DNA of 64,000 nt from assembly GCF_013623775.1 (NCBI RefSeq), contig NZ_JABFAM010000019.1:1-64000 (forward strand), written 5' to 3'. The DNA comes from Rufibacter sp. XAAS-G3-1. GTDB lineage: Bacteria; Bacteroidota; Bacteroidia; Cytophagales; Hymenobacteraceae. A program made the position numbers and the translations under genes. Positions 1 through 7,261 of the stretch are shown one piece after another (the stretch's first letter is position 1; each line of letters begins with the position of its first letter). The notes under the pieces were generated by a model. That model was not told the origin of the DNA. It made no database searches and worked only from the letters and a program-made list of their open reading frames with translations.

Positions 1-135
1 GCGCTCCGGAACGTGCGCCGAGAGCGAGAAGCGCAGCTCCTTCTCATCGGCAAAGTGCTTCCTGCCCTGCATCGGTAAAAAGAGTTGGTGGAACATCCTT
101 TTACGTGTATCTTCAGTCGGTTGTGCAACAAGCAC
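1..135 (-). CDS. partial open reading frame, unknown, runs off the left edge
   Basis: Reading leftward, an open frame can begin at a GTG (135-133) or at an ATG (96-94) and stays open to base 1. It encodes a polar N-terminus that starts MFHQLFLPMQGRKH from the ATG. I do not recognise the family. Its upstream end overlaps the attC-like site at 126-196, so it would be read away from the cassette array. Only about 45 residues are visible, so it could be a chance frame; base composition is compatible with coding. Confidence 0.3.
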   Translation of the reverse strand, partial: MLVAQPTEDTRKRMFHQLFLPMQGRKHFADEKELRFSLSAHVPER

Positions 136-196
136 ATTGTGTAAACACCATGCCACGGCCGACGGCCTTGCTCGTTGTTTATACTAGCCGTTGGGC
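126..196 (+). repeat. attC-like recombination site A
   Basis: This roughly 70-bp imperfect palindrome is centred on GGCCGACGGCC (5-bp arms around a single A) and ends in GTTGGGC (190-196), which fits the attC R' consensus GTTRRRY. It aligns along its length with the sites at 887-956 and 1949-2011. Its left arm is less well kept: a GCAC replaces the expected GCCCAAC. It precedes the mntA-hepT pair, as expected for the left boundary of an integron-type gene cassette. No integrase is visible, so the attC call is inferred from structure. Confidence 0.5.
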
Positions 197-249
197 AAAA
201 TGCAAAGAATAAAACAGGTTGACGATAAAAGTCGTAATTTGTGATTATT

Positions 250-552
250 ATGAAAATAATCAGCGACCATATAGGGAGAATAAGAAATCTCTGTAACCAA
301 CACAGCGTAAGAAGCCTTTTTGCGTTTGGCTCGGTTACAAATAAAAGATTCAAAGGAGACAGCGACATTGACTTAGTGGTCGATATTGACGCGGCCGACC
401 CAATTGAATATACAGACCATTATTTTGAATTGAAATTCCAGCTGGAGCAAATCCTCCAAAGGAAAATTGATTTGCTGGAACAGAAAGCTATCAGGAACCC
501 ATTCCTTAAACAAGAGATTGACCGAACCAAGGTACTCGTTTATGGAGAATGA
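250..552 (+). CDS. mntA: MntA-type minimal nucleotidyltransferase antitoxin
   Basis: This 100-residue protein of the MNT family (NTP_transf_2 fold) carries GSVTNKRFKGDSDID at residues 27-41, an exact GS-x10-DxD signature of nucleotidyltransferases. In characterised pairs MntA inactivates the HEPN ribonuclease HepT by adding AMP groups to a tyrosine. The start is taken at ATG 250; a GTG at 241 in the same frame would add three residues. The stop codon overlaps the downstream hepT start by 11 bp (542-552), a typical coupled toxin-antitoxin arrangement. The pair lies between two attC-like sites, so I infer it is cargo of an integron-type cassette. Family assignment is strong; activity is inferred. 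Confidence 0.88.
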   Translation: MKIISDHIGRIRNLCNQHSVRSLFAFGSVTNKRFKGDSDIDLVVDIDAADPIEYTDHYFELKFQLEQILQRKIDLLEQKAIRNPFLKQEIDRTKVLVYGE

Positions 553-874
553 AATTAAACTTTGGTTAGCTGACATTAAAAGGTCAATAGTTGAAATCTA
601 CGACTTCCTGCCAGTAGAGAAGGATTTTCCGACATTCCAAAAAGACCTGAAGACAAGAAAAGCAGTTGAGCGGAACCTTGAAATTATCGGAGAAGCGCTG
701 AACAGGATATTACGGGTAAATCCTGATATACTTATCACTAACTCACGCCGGATTGTAAATACCAGGAACAGAATCATTCATGGCTACGACACTGTTTCGG
801 AGGACATCATTTGGGCTATAGTCATTAAAGAGTTACCGAAACTTGAGGAAGAAATTGACCGCTTGCTTCCATAG
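542..874 (+). CDS. hepT: HepT-like HEPN ribonuclease toxin (DUF86)
   Basis: This 110-residue HEPN-domain protein begins MENEIKLWLADIKRS. The frame is open upstream to 467, but ATG 542 gives the usual HepT start and overlaps the antitoxin stop. The catalytic RX4H motif is RNRIIH (Arg75 to His80), followed by Gly-Tyr, giving the RX4HXY pattern in which the tyrosine (Tyr82 here) is the residue AMPylated by MntA in the Shewanella system. Known HepT toxins cleave RNA. The stop lies 12 bp before the next attC-like site, so the two genes fill the cassette almost completely. All key residues are present, so the toxin looks intact. Confidence 0.88.
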   Translation: MENEIKLWLADIKRSIVEIYDFLPVEKDFPTFQKDLKTRKAVERNLEIIGEALNRILRVNPDILITNSRRIVNTRNRIIHGYDTVSEDIIWAIVIKELPKLEEEIDRLLP

Positions 875-886
875 AAAAAGCACATT

Positions 887-956
887 GCCCAACATTGTGC
901 ATAAGTCATGCTTCGGCCGACGGCCTTCCACGTCTTTTATACGAGGCCGTTGGGGC
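887..956 (+). repeat. attC-like recombination site B
   Basis: The site begins GCCCAAC (887-893, fits R'' RYYYAAC) and ends GTTGGGGC (949-956), whose reverse complement pairs with the start apart from one bulged base. Inside, GTGCATAAG on the left can partly pair with CTTTTATACGAG on the right, around the GGCCGACGGCC centre. Its length of 70 bp and its position 12 bp after hepT are what a cassette 3' site should have. It shares most of its sequence with sites A and D. This is the best-preserved of the four. Confidence 0.6.
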
Positions 957-1417
957 AAATTTGAGAAACTTCTTACCGGCGGGCACGGCAGAAAAAACAA
1001 ATCTGCAGGAGTAGCAAAAGCAATTAGAAAAAGCCGAAACTTACCTTAGCAGAAGTGGGAAAAGGCCGTGATTGGCGGCACGTTCCCCAAGAGCGGGCGC
1101 AAAGCTAGCCGCTGCAACTACAGTTGGCGCGGGTAAAGCTCCGCCGCCGGCTTACGAATGGACGCTGCGTTTGAGCAGGAATTTGACGTTGCGTTTGAGC
1201 AAGTGAATTTATCGGCAATGCGTGAGGCCTGACTGCGGAAATACGTTTCCGGCCTGTTTTCCGGAAACCAGGGCAAAACTGGAAACGCGGCAATGCGTGC
1301 CGAGCCGTCCCAACAAGAACAAACTTGCCCCAACACAAGCTAAACGTCAGCCAAGTCGTATCCAGGCGCAAACCAGTTGCTTTCTAAAACTGCAATCGGT
1401 ACTTTGAGAGATAATCA
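957..1417. other. cassette-like segment without a convincing gene
   Basis: Between attC-like sites B and C I see no convincing coding region; the open frames here (for example minus strand 1105-1371) have no recognisable protein character and are interrupted in the related copy. The left part, from about 957 to 1290, is homologous to 3291-3580, sharing for example GGCACGGCAGAAAA and the conserved palindrome GGCCTGTTTT. It may be a decayed cassette or a non-coding cassette. Confidence 0.5.
1243..1288. repeat. 40-bp palindrome family copy (P family)
   Basis: The sequence CGTTTCCGGCCTGTTTTCC followed by the complementary half (CAGGGCAAAACTGG) is a diverged member of the dispersed palindrome found throughout the window. 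It lies in the gene-less cassette and is shared with the copy at 3544-3580. Confidence 0.6.
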
Positions 1418-1457
1418 GGCAAAACTCTTGGCCGTCGTTTAGCAGCGGCCGTTGGGC
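1418..1457 (+). repeat. degenerate attC-like site C
   Basis: GGCCGTCG and CGGCCGTTGGGC face each other and the element ends in GTTGGGC (1451-1457), as in site A. The left arm is poorly conserved and no clear RYYYAAC box is present. It sits 14 bp before the start of the 164-residue membrane protein. I include it because its spacing and R' end fit a cassette boundary. Confidence 0.35.
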
Positions 1458-1471
1458 GTAATTAAAATAAT

Positions 1472-1966
1472 ATGAAAGCCGACCCTAAATTGATAGAAGC
1501 TATTGCAAACATTCTATGGCCAATAATAGTTATGGTCATTGCTATAATGCTAGTCCCACTAATTAGAAAGATAATAATAAATGCTTCAGAAATAAAATTC
1601 AAGGTCGGTGATTATGAATTTACAGCTACCAAGCAAACCATAGAGGTTTTCATTAAGCCAATCCTTAATGAATTAGATGATTCAGTTACCTTGTTAAATG
1701 ATAGGCAAAAAGAGCTTTTTTTAGAGATTTATAATAAAATTTATATTAATGAAGAAGAAGTGATTTTACCTCAAAGCTTCGAAAGAGATTCTGAATATCA
1801 TAAAGATTTAAGAGCGTTAAGGAATGTAAATTTTATTAGACCATATCTTGGTGGCAAGTGGAATACTGGAAAACGTATTGAAGTAAAGAACTTTGGTGTT
1901 TTAGCTGCCAGATTGAAAGCTAAGGAATTAAAATCAAAAAATAACAACGCCCAACAAGGTGCATAA
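1472..1966 (+). CDS. small membrane-anchored protein of unknown function (cassette gene)
   Basis: This 164-residue protein has one N-terminal membrane segment (about residues 8-33, rich in Ile, Val and Met: IANILWPIIVMVIAIMLVP) followed by a cytoplasmic-looking charged domain with short helices and a basic Lys-rich tail. I do not recognise a family. The gene is much more AT-rich than the housekeeping genes to the right, which suggests recent transfer. Its last codons overlap the start of attC-like site D (1949), as is common for cassette genes. The start at ATG 1472 lies 14 bp after site C. Confidence 0.6.
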   Translation: MKADPKLIEAIANILWPIIVMVIAIMLVPLIRKIIINASEIKFKVGDYEFTATKQTIEVFIKPILNELDDSVTLLNDRQKELFLEIYNKIYINEEEVILPQSFERDSEYHKDLRALRNVNFIRPYLGGKWNTGKRIEVKNFGVLAARLKAKELKSKNNNAQQGA

Positions 1967-2011
1967 GCCATGCTACGGCCGACGGCCTTACACGTCTCAT
2001 GCACGAGTCCG
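1949..2011 (+). repeat. attC-like site D, right end replaced at the IS110 junction
   Basis: GCCCAAC at 1949-1955 is followed by GTGCATAAG (1959-1967), which pairs with CTCATGCAC (1996-2004) around the GGCCGACGGCC centre. The sequence matches site B up to the final arm but stops resembling it at about 2011, where the expected GTTGGGC is missing. A sequence resembling the missing right arm plus cassette DNA (GTTGTGCGTAAG) reappears at about 3293, on the far side of the IS110 element. I infer that the element split this site. Confidence 0.5.
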
Positions 2012-2040
2012 AAATCTATGAGTAAAACAAGCGTTATGCG

Positions 2041-3046
2041 CTAAATTTTATCCAATTTAATCTCATAAGGAGTCCCTCTTTTGACGACAGCCACGATCTG
2101 GTGGAGCAGCTTGTTTCTTACCGCGTTCAGGACGCTCATCTTGCTCTTTCCTTCCGAGACTTTCCTGTCAAAATACGCCTTCATCTCCTCATTGTAGCGG
2201 ACGCTGTTCATCGCCGCCATGTGCAGGATGTGTTTGAGCTGCTTAATTGCAAATTTAGATACACCTGTTTTGCCCATCACGCCCGTGCCGCTGCGGTATT
2301 CGAAGGGGGCCACCCCGCAGTAGCAGGCCAGTTTGCGCCCGTCGTCCATCACCGTGAAGCCCTGGGTATAGACCAGCAGCGAGACGGCCAGCACCTTGCC
2401 CACGCCCTTCACACTGGTGAGCAAATCGTATTTGCCCTTCAGGGCTCCGTCTTTGGCGATGAACTCCTGCATCTTCTCCTCCACCTGTTCCATGCTCTCC
2501 TCCAGCCCCCTGATTGCCTTTTTGTTTACCTGCCCCAGCGTCTTGCCGGAGATTGGGTCTACCGCCAGCAGTTCCTTTATGGTGACCTTGAGACTCTGCA
2601 GGGCCTTGACCAATCTCGATCTGTTGGCTTGCAGATCCTTGAGCCGCTCGAGCGTTACACTAGGCCTCCCGCTGGTGCAGCAGGGCGTAGCGGCAGATAC
2701 GCTGGGCGTCCACCCTGTCATCCTTGCCCCGTACCATGCCGATGGAGCGCTTTATCTGCAGGGCGCTCTCCATCCACACACGTACCTCCCTTGCAAGTAG
2801 ATAATGCACCAGTTGCCTGGTGTAGAGGCCCGTGTGTTCCAGGTAGCAGAGGGTATCCGTACCCGCCTCGCAGCCGTGCTGCCTGGGCCAGGCCTCCATG
2901 CGCCTGAAGCCGGAGGGGTTGTTGTTGAACTTGCTTTCGAGCATGTGCCCGTCACCGCCGTCCGCCAGGCATACGTCCAGGCTGTCCTTCGATACGTCAA
3001 TGCCCAGGATGAAGGCGGGGGCTTGCGGTTGCATAGTCTTTTCCAT
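2041..3046 (-). pseudogene. IS110-family transposase, frameshifted
   Basis: The N-terminal part (3046-2660) has the DEDD fold: GIDVSKDSLDV, LEHTGLYTRQLV and GKDDRVDAQRICRYA supply the four acidic residues. The C-terminal part (from about 2666 to 2041) has the transposase_20 domain, including CGVAPFEYRSGTGVMGKT with the conserved serine. The two halves are in different frames: after LLHQREA the first frame hits TAG at 2662-2660, while homology continues in the next frame as SVTLERLKDLQ. One inserted base or two lost bases explain this. A programmed shift is not excluded, but no slippery run is seen there. Confidence 0.8.
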
Positions 3047-3049
3047 ATC

Positions 3050-3215
3050 TTTTCAACAGGTTGTGCAGACGGCGGATCGCAACCTTTATCATGGGCCCAG
3101 TGTCCCGAGAATCTATATGACCCCTGCCTGCGGGTTTACAAATAGGGCAGCCAGGCTGAATCGGCCTGTAGGATGGCAATCGCCTGGTTAGCGCGTAGTG
3201 CCCTGGCTGCCCCTT
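3050..3215 (-). ncRNA. candidate IS110 bridge RNA region upstream of the transposase
   Basis: IS110-group elements encode a structured guide (bridge) RNA in the non-coding end upstream of the recombinase. Here that region contains a strong stem: GGGCAGCCAGG (3145-3155) pairs exactly with CCTGGCTGCCC (3202-3212) around a 46-nt segment. Further small hairpins are possible nearer the gene. The location and the stem fit a bridge RNA; the loops that would match target and donor were not assigned, so this is a candidate only. Confidence 0.4.
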
Positions 3216-3290
3216 CAGCTACTGAAAGTTAATCCAATAGCTGGTGATTGGAAACAGGTATTGAAAAAATGAAACTGGGCTAATCTAAAG

Positions 3291-3580
3291 GTTGTGCGTA
3301 AGTGAAAGAACTTTTTACCAGCTGGCACGGCAGAAAATTTATCAGCAGATGAAGCAGAAGTACAGAAAAGAAATCATCTGACTTGGCAGAAGAAAACCAG
3401 CAGAAGAATTATAAGTTAGCTTAGCAAAAGTCAGGAAAGCCACCCGACTTCTATCAGCAAAAGTTGCAGAAGTGGCAAAAGAGGAATTGACGCAGCATTT
3501 GAACAAGAACGGACGCAAAAAGCTTGCAGAACCGACCGAAACGCGTTTTTGGCCTGTTTTTCAGAAATCAGGCCAAAACT
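3291..3580. repeat. second diverged copy of the gene-less cassette sequence
   Basis: From GTTGTGC at about 3293 the sequence follows 949-1290 with many substitutions and small gaps. Shared blocks include GGCACGGCAGAAAA, the repeated GCAGAAG words, GACGCAGCATTTGA/GACGCTGCGTTTGA and the palindrome GGCCTGTTTT. No gene is recognisable in it. It looks like a duplicated cassette lying on the other side of the IS110 element. Confidence 0.5.
3544..3580. repeat. P-family palindrome
   Basis: GTTTTTGGCCTGTTTTTC is followed by AGAAATCAGGCCAAAACT. The arms pair over about 15 bp with few mismatches. Confidence 0.7.
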
Positions 3581-3615
3581 GAACGAAAGAAAAGAAAACA
3601 TAAAACGCCCCATCT

Positions 3616-3657
3616 CCTGTTTTCGGGCTGTTTTCCTGAAATCAGGTCAAAAACAGA
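3616..3657. repeat. P-family palindrome
   Basis: CTGTTTTCGGGCTGTTTTCC is followed by TGAAATCAGGTCAAAAACAG. It lies only 36 bp from the preceding copy. Confidence 0.65.
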
Positions 3658-3748
3658 AATAATAAAATGCGCGGGGAAAAGTAAAAGAACACCTCCGCAC
3701 AACGTACTTGTGTAAACGGCGGCGTCAACAAACAACCTCAGTTGCCAC

Positions 3749-3967
3749 TTACACGCCATGTACTTTACGCCCATAGGCAGGTAGTATTTGACCTTCAAGG
3801 CACCGTCTCGCGCCATAGACTCCTGCATTTTCTCCTTCACCTGCTCCATACTTTACTCCAGACCCGCTGATGACTTTCCTGCTCATCCTCCCAAGCGGTT
3901 GGCCAGAGACTGGGGCCACCGCTGCAGGCCTTTGAACCGTTCCGGCGTCCCCCCATACGTTCACCAT
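3749..3967 (-). pseudogene. decayed IS110 transposase fragment
   Basis: The minus-strand reading VAPVSGQPLGRMSRKVIS followed by an EGENAGVYGARR-like stretch aligns with VDPISGKTLGQVNKKAIR and the following helix of the IS110 transposase at 2041-3046. The overlapping frame (3849-3568) reads MEQVKEKMQESMARDGALKV, matching MEQVEEKMQEFIAKDGALKG. Homology therefore crosses frames and is broken by indels. Only the middle of the gene is left. It is a different, older insertion than the copy at 2.0-3.3 kb. Confidence 0.7.
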
Positions 3968-4317
3968 GCCGTCCTTCCCCTAACAATCATAAAGGGACAA
4001 TTGGAAATGAAACCGCACTACTCTAATGGAACTGGGCAATTACTAAAACCTAGCAGGGTTTCCGTATGACAGAAGGAGATAATAAAGCACAGGCCGCCTC
4101 TAAAACACACGTACTCTCCTAAACAGTTTTATTGCATGGGGCTATCCTTCCCTTTTATAAACAGCTATCCTCCTCACAATGAACCACTCCTGTTTTTTGG
4201 CTGTTTTACCAAGGACAGGCCGAAAACGGCTATTTATTAACCAGCGCAAAAAAGGCATTTGTATTTTATAATTCAGATATTCTTGCTAATTTTGCGACTT
4301 GCAAAAAAAGAGGCAAC
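3968..4317. other. intergenic region with one palindrome and a possible promoter
   Basis: No coding region is supported here. A P-family palindrome lies at 4189-4230 (TGTTTTTTGGCTGTTTTACC with a matching right half ACAGGCCGAAAACGG), and a TAnnTTTG box lies at 4287-4294. Confidence 0.6.
4258..4294 (+). promoter_or_regulatory. possible Bacteroidota-type promoter for the DUF177-rpmF operon
   Basis: TAATTTTG at 4287-4294 matches the TAnnTTTG -7 consensus of the Bacteroidota housekeeping sigma factor, with a TTTG at 4258-4261 as a possible -33 element. The 25-bp gap is longer than usual. The box ends 23 bp before the first start codon. Confidence 0.4.
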
Positions 4318-4869
4318 GTGAAGGAGATTAAGAAATACGATATCAATCTTGTGAGGCTGGGCAACAAAAGCCACAGCTATGAGTTTGAATTGGATGACCG
4401 CTTCTTTGAGTTGTTTGAACAGGAGTTGATCCTGGGCGGCAACTTGAAGGCTGAGGTAGTGCTGCACAAGTCTGAGCTTCTTTTGCAGTTCGATTTCCAT
4501 ATAAAAGGAACGGTTCGCCTGACCTGTGACCGGAGCTTAGAGGATTTTGAGCACCCGCTGGAAGTAGAACAAACGCTGCTCGTTCGCTACGGCCCAGAAG
4601 ACCTGGAACTGGATGTGAACGTGTTGCAGATAGTACCGGAGACGCAGTATATCAACATTGCCCAGCACTTATATGATTACATAGGCTTGGCCATACCCAT
4701 GAAAAAGCTGCACCCCCGGTTTGTGGAAGAAGACCAGGAACGGGATGACCCAGAGGCCGAAGGCCTGTTGATCTACTCTACTGGTTCAGAGGGAGAAGAT
4801 GATGAGGACGATGAGGACGAGGACGGCCCAATAGACCCCCGCTTCGCCGCCCTTAGAAAGTTAAAATAA
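4318..4869 (+). CDS. DUF177/YceD family protein
   Basis: This 183-residue protein starts at GTG 4318. The central region (LTCDRSLEDFEHPLEVEQ, then a PETQYINIAQHLYDYIGLAIP segment) is typical of the DUF177/YceD family, which sits upstream of rpmF in most bacteria and in some species affects 23S rRNA or fatty acid gene expression. Unlike many YceD proteins it keeps one cysteine (LTCDRS) rather than a pair. The C-terminus is strongly acidic, an Asp/Glu-rich run at about residues 157-172. It is followed by rpmF after 32 bp, and the rpmF-plsX-fabH order supports the family call. The biochemical role is not established. Confidence 0.85.
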   Translation: MKEIKKYDINLVRLGNKSHSYEFELDDRFFELFEQELILGGNLKAEVVLHKSELLLQFDFHIKGTVRLTCDRSLEDFEHPLEVEQTLLVRYGPEDLELDVNVLQIVPETQYINIAQHLYDYIGLAIPMKKLHPRFVEEDQERDDPEAEGLLIYSTGSEGEDDEDDEDEDGPIDPRFAALRKLK

Positions 4870-4901
4870 GTTTATAACCAATTTTGTAATAATTACCTGC
4901 G

Positions 4902-5096
4902 ATGGCACATCCTAAGCGAAAAATCTCCAAAACCAGAAGAGATAAGAGAAGAACGCACGACAAAATCACTCCTAAAGCGATTTCTATCTGCCCTAACACC
5001 GGAGAGGTGCACCAATACCACAGAGCATACGTGGTAGACGGAGATTTATACCACAACGGTAAAGTGGCCATCAAAAATTATACCTCTGTTGCGTAA
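4902..5096 (+). CDS. rpmF: 50S ribosomal protein L32
   Basis: This 64-residue basic protein begins [20 protein letters not shown], the conserved N-terminus of L32 that binds 23S rRNA. It lacks the CxxC zinc ribbon found in many L32 proteins: only one Cys ([13 protein letters not shown]) is present, so it is a zinc-independent form, as is usual in Bacteroidota. It sits between the DUF177 gene and plsX, the widely conserved link between ribosome and phospholipid synthesis genes. Confidence 0.96.
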   Translation: MAHPKRKISKTRRDKRRTHDKITPKAISICPNTGEVHQYHRAYVVDGDLYHNGKVAIKNYTSVA

Positions 5097-5125
5097 TAAA
5101 GCTTGCCTGTTCAGGCTTTATTTTA
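5097..5125 (+). terminator. weak hairpin terminator or attenuator after rpmF
   Basis: GCCTG-TT-CAGGC (5105-5116) is extended by flanking AAAG/CTTT pairs and followed by TTTATTTT. The short stem suggests partial rather than complete termination before plsX. Confidence 0.5.
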
Positions 5126-5160
5126 GTTACTTGTAGGATAATTTACGAAACACGCTTTAC

Positions 5161-6102
5161 ATGAAAATAGCTCTGGATGCAATGGGCGGCGACTTCGCCC
5201 CTGATGCAGTTGTAGAAGGCGCACTTTTGGCGGCTGAGACTTTAACGGATGAGGTAGAGATTTTCCTGATTGGAGATCAAGACAAGATCCATTCCCTCCT
5301 GCAGAAGCACGGCTACACCGGTTCCAGAGTAAAGGTTGTTCACGCATCTCAAGTGATTGGGATGGGTGAACACCCTACCAAAGCCCTCACCCAGAAACCA
5401 GACTCCAGCATTGCGGTAGGGTACGGCATGCTGGCCTCTAAAAAGGTAAACGCTTTCTGCAGCGCCGGCAATACCGGTGCCATGCTGGTAGGCGCTGTCT
5501 TTAGCGTGAAACAGGTGGAGGGAATCCTTCGGCCAGCCTTGGCCAGTTTCGTGCCCAAGCTTTCTGGCGGATACGGCATCATGCTGGACGTAGGCGCCAT
5601 TGCCGACTGCAAACCCGAGATTCTGGAACAGTTTGGCGAGATTGGCTCCCTCTACGCGCAGCATGTCCTGGAAATTGACAATCCGCGGATAGGGCTGATG
5701 AACCTGGGGGAGGAGGAAGGCAAAGGCACCATGGTGACCCAACCTACCTACAAACTCCTCAAAGAAAACCAATCCATCAACTTTATCGGGAACATTGAAG
5801 GCCGCGACCTGTTTAACGACCGCGCCGACGTCATTGTGTGTGACGGGTTCACCGGTAACGTCATCCTCAAACTGGCGGAGTCAATCTATGACATCCTGCG
5901 GGAGAAAAACTTCAGAGACCCCTTCTTTGACCGCTTTAACTATGAAGCGGTAGGCGGAAGCCCTATTTTGGGCGTGAATGGGAATGCCGTCATTGGCCAT
6001 GGCGTTTCCAGCCCCACCGCTATCTGCAATATGCTGCACCTGGCCAACAAAATGGCCGTGTCCCATGTTTCAGATAAATTGAGAAAATATTTTAGCGCCT
6101 AA
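5161..6102 (+). CDS. plsX: phosphate acyltransferase PlsX
   Basis: This 313-residue cytoplasmic or peripheral enzyme converts acyl-ACP to acyl-phosphate, the first step of the PlsX/PlsY route to lysophosphatidic acid. The N-terminus [20 protein letters not shown] is the family hallmark; further signatures are [15 protein letters not shown] (about residues 99-113) and [16 protein letters not shown]. Length is normal. It follows rpmF by 64 bp and precedes fabH by 37 bp, the classical rpmF-plsX-fabH cluster, so the two lipid enzymes are probably co-transcribed. Confidence 0.97.
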   Translation: MKIALDAMGGDFAPDAVVEGALLAAETLTDEVEIFLIGDQDKIHSLLQKHGYTGSRVKVVHASQVIGMGEHPTKALTQKPDSSIAVGYGMLASKKVNAFCSAGNTGAMLVGAVFSVKQVEGILRPALASFVPKLSGGYGIMLDVGAIADCKPEILEQFGEIGSLYAQHVLEIDNPRIGLMNLGEEEGKGTMVTQPTYKLLKENQSINFIGNIEGRDLFNDRADVIVCDGFTGNVILKLAESIYDILREKNFRDPFFDRFNYEAVGGSPILGVNGNAVIGHGVSSPTAICNMLHLANKMAVSHVSDKLRKYFSA

Positions 6103-6139
6103 TGGTGCGCCCTTCCACCAGACATTCCTTCAGAACGAT

Positions 6140-7138
6140 ATGAGCAAAATAACCGCCGCGATCACTGGTGTGAGCGGATATGCCCCGGAGTATGTGTTAA
6201 CCAACCATGAGTTGGAAACCATGGTTGAAACCAACGATGAATGGATCGTGAGCCGCACGGGCATTAGTGAAAGACGCATCCTGAAGGGCGAAGACCAGGG
6301 CACTTCCGCCATTGCTATTCCGGCGGTACTGGATCTCCTCAAGAAAACCAACACAGACCCGGCAGACGTTGAAATGCTCATCTGTGCCACCACTACCCCA
6401 GACCTGGTGTTTCCGGCTACGGCCAACATTATCACCGCTGAGACCGGCTGCGTCAACGCCTTCGGCTATGACCTGCAGGCCGCCTGCTCCGGTTTTCTAT
6501 TCGCCTTGGCCACTGGTGCCCAGTTTATAGAAACCGGCAAATACAAGAAAATCATCGTCGTGGGTGCCGATAAGATGTCGGCCATTGTGGACTATACAGA
6601 CCGGGCCACCTGCATCATCTTCGGAGATGGCGGCGGGGCCGTGATGCTGGAGCCTAACACCGAAGGCCTGGGCGTACAGGACAGTATCCTGAAGTCTGAT
6701 GGTACCGGGGTTCCTTACCTGCACCAAAAAGCCGGGGGAAGCCGCCGGCCGGCCACCCAGGAGACCTTAGACCGCCGGGAGCATTATGCTTTCCAGGAAG
6801 GCCAGCAGGTATTCAAGTTCGCGGTGAAAGGCATGGCCGATGTGTCGGCCGAGATCATGGAACGCAACAACCTTACCGCCGAGGACATTGCTTGGCTGGT
6901 ACCGCACCAAGCGAACAAACGCATCATTGATGCCACGGCCAACCGCATGGGTGTAGGCCCGGAGAAGGTGATGATCAATATCCAGAAATATGGCAATACC
7001 ACCAGCGGCACCATTCCCTTGTGCCTGTGGGAGTATGAGAACCAGCTCAAAAAAGGCGATAACGTGGTGCTGGCTGCCTTTGGCGGTGGTTTTACCTGGG
7101 GTTCCATCTACCTCAAATGGGCGTATGATCCCAAGTAA
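6140..7138 (+). CDS. fabH: beta-ketoacyl-ACP synthase III
   Basis: This 332-residue thiolase-fold enzyme condenses acetyl-CoA (or a branched primer) with malonyl-ACP to start fatty acid synthesis. The catalytic triad is complete: Cys116 in DLQAACSGF, His in VPHQANKRI and Asn in [10 protein letters not shown]. The loop with [11 protein letters not shown] is typical. Start ATG 6140 gives the usual [11 protein letters not shown]-terminus. It ends the rpmF-plsX-fabH group; a terminator lies just downstream. Confidence 0.97.
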   Translation: MSKITAAITGVSGYAPEYVLTNHELETMVETNDEWIVSRTGISERRILKGEDQGTSAIAIPAVLDLLKKTNTDPADVEMLICATTTPDLVFPATANIITAETGCVNAFGYDLQAACSGFLFALATGAQFIETGKYKKIIVVGADKMSAIVDYTDRATCIIFGDGGGAVMLEPNTEGLGVQDSILKSDGTGVPYLHQKAGGSRRPATQETLDRREHYAFQEGQQVFKFAVKGMADVSAEIMERNNLTAEDIAWLVPHQANKRIIDATANRMGVGPEKVMINIQKYGNTTSGTIPLCLWEYENQLKKGDNVVLAAFGGGFTWGSIYLKWAYDPK

Positions 7139-7173
7139 GCCGCTCGTTTTTAGGCTTCTTTTCTGAAATAGAT

Positions 7174-7207
7174 CAAAAAATTCGGCTATCTTTGGCCGAA
7201 TTTTTTT
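7174..7207 (+). terminator. intrinsic terminator after fabH
   Basis: AAAAAATTCGGC pairs with GCCGAATTTTTTT around a 7-8-nt loop. The right arm ends in a run of seven T. It separates fabH from efp. The preceding bases 7148-7173 resemble a P-family half-site. Confidence 0.8.
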
Positions 7208-7261
7208 ATGTCCAATCGGGAAAAACCCGTAGGCATTTTAAACCGAAACACAAGACTAACT

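Larger units (their letters stand above)
2012..3290 (-). mobile_element. IS110-family insertion sequence
   Basis: A transposase of the DEDD/IS110 type fills 2041-3046. About 30 bp lie beyond its stop and about 240 bp lie upstream of its start, as in IS110-group elements, where the long non-coding end lies upstream of the recombinase. The outer limits are inferred from where cassette-array similarity stops (about 2011) and resumes (about 3291). No terminal inverted repeats are seen, which is normal for this group. The frameshift in the transposase suggests this copy no longer moves by itself. Confidence 0.65.

Noticed and set aside
1105-1371. Minus-strand frames in the gene-less cassette
   Set aside because: No recognisable features, and the related copy at 3291-3580 does not keep the frame.
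2020-2040. GCGTTATGC near the IS110 end as the right arm of attC site D
   Set aside because: It resembles the GTTATGC of some attC sites, but the spacing from the central palindrome is too long compared with sites A and B; an IS end is the simpler reading, although I cannot exclude it.
2101-2907. Long plus-strand open frame of 268 codons across the IS110 element
   Set aside because: It is the antisense shadow of the transposase; the minus strand has the DEDD and transposase_20 motifs.
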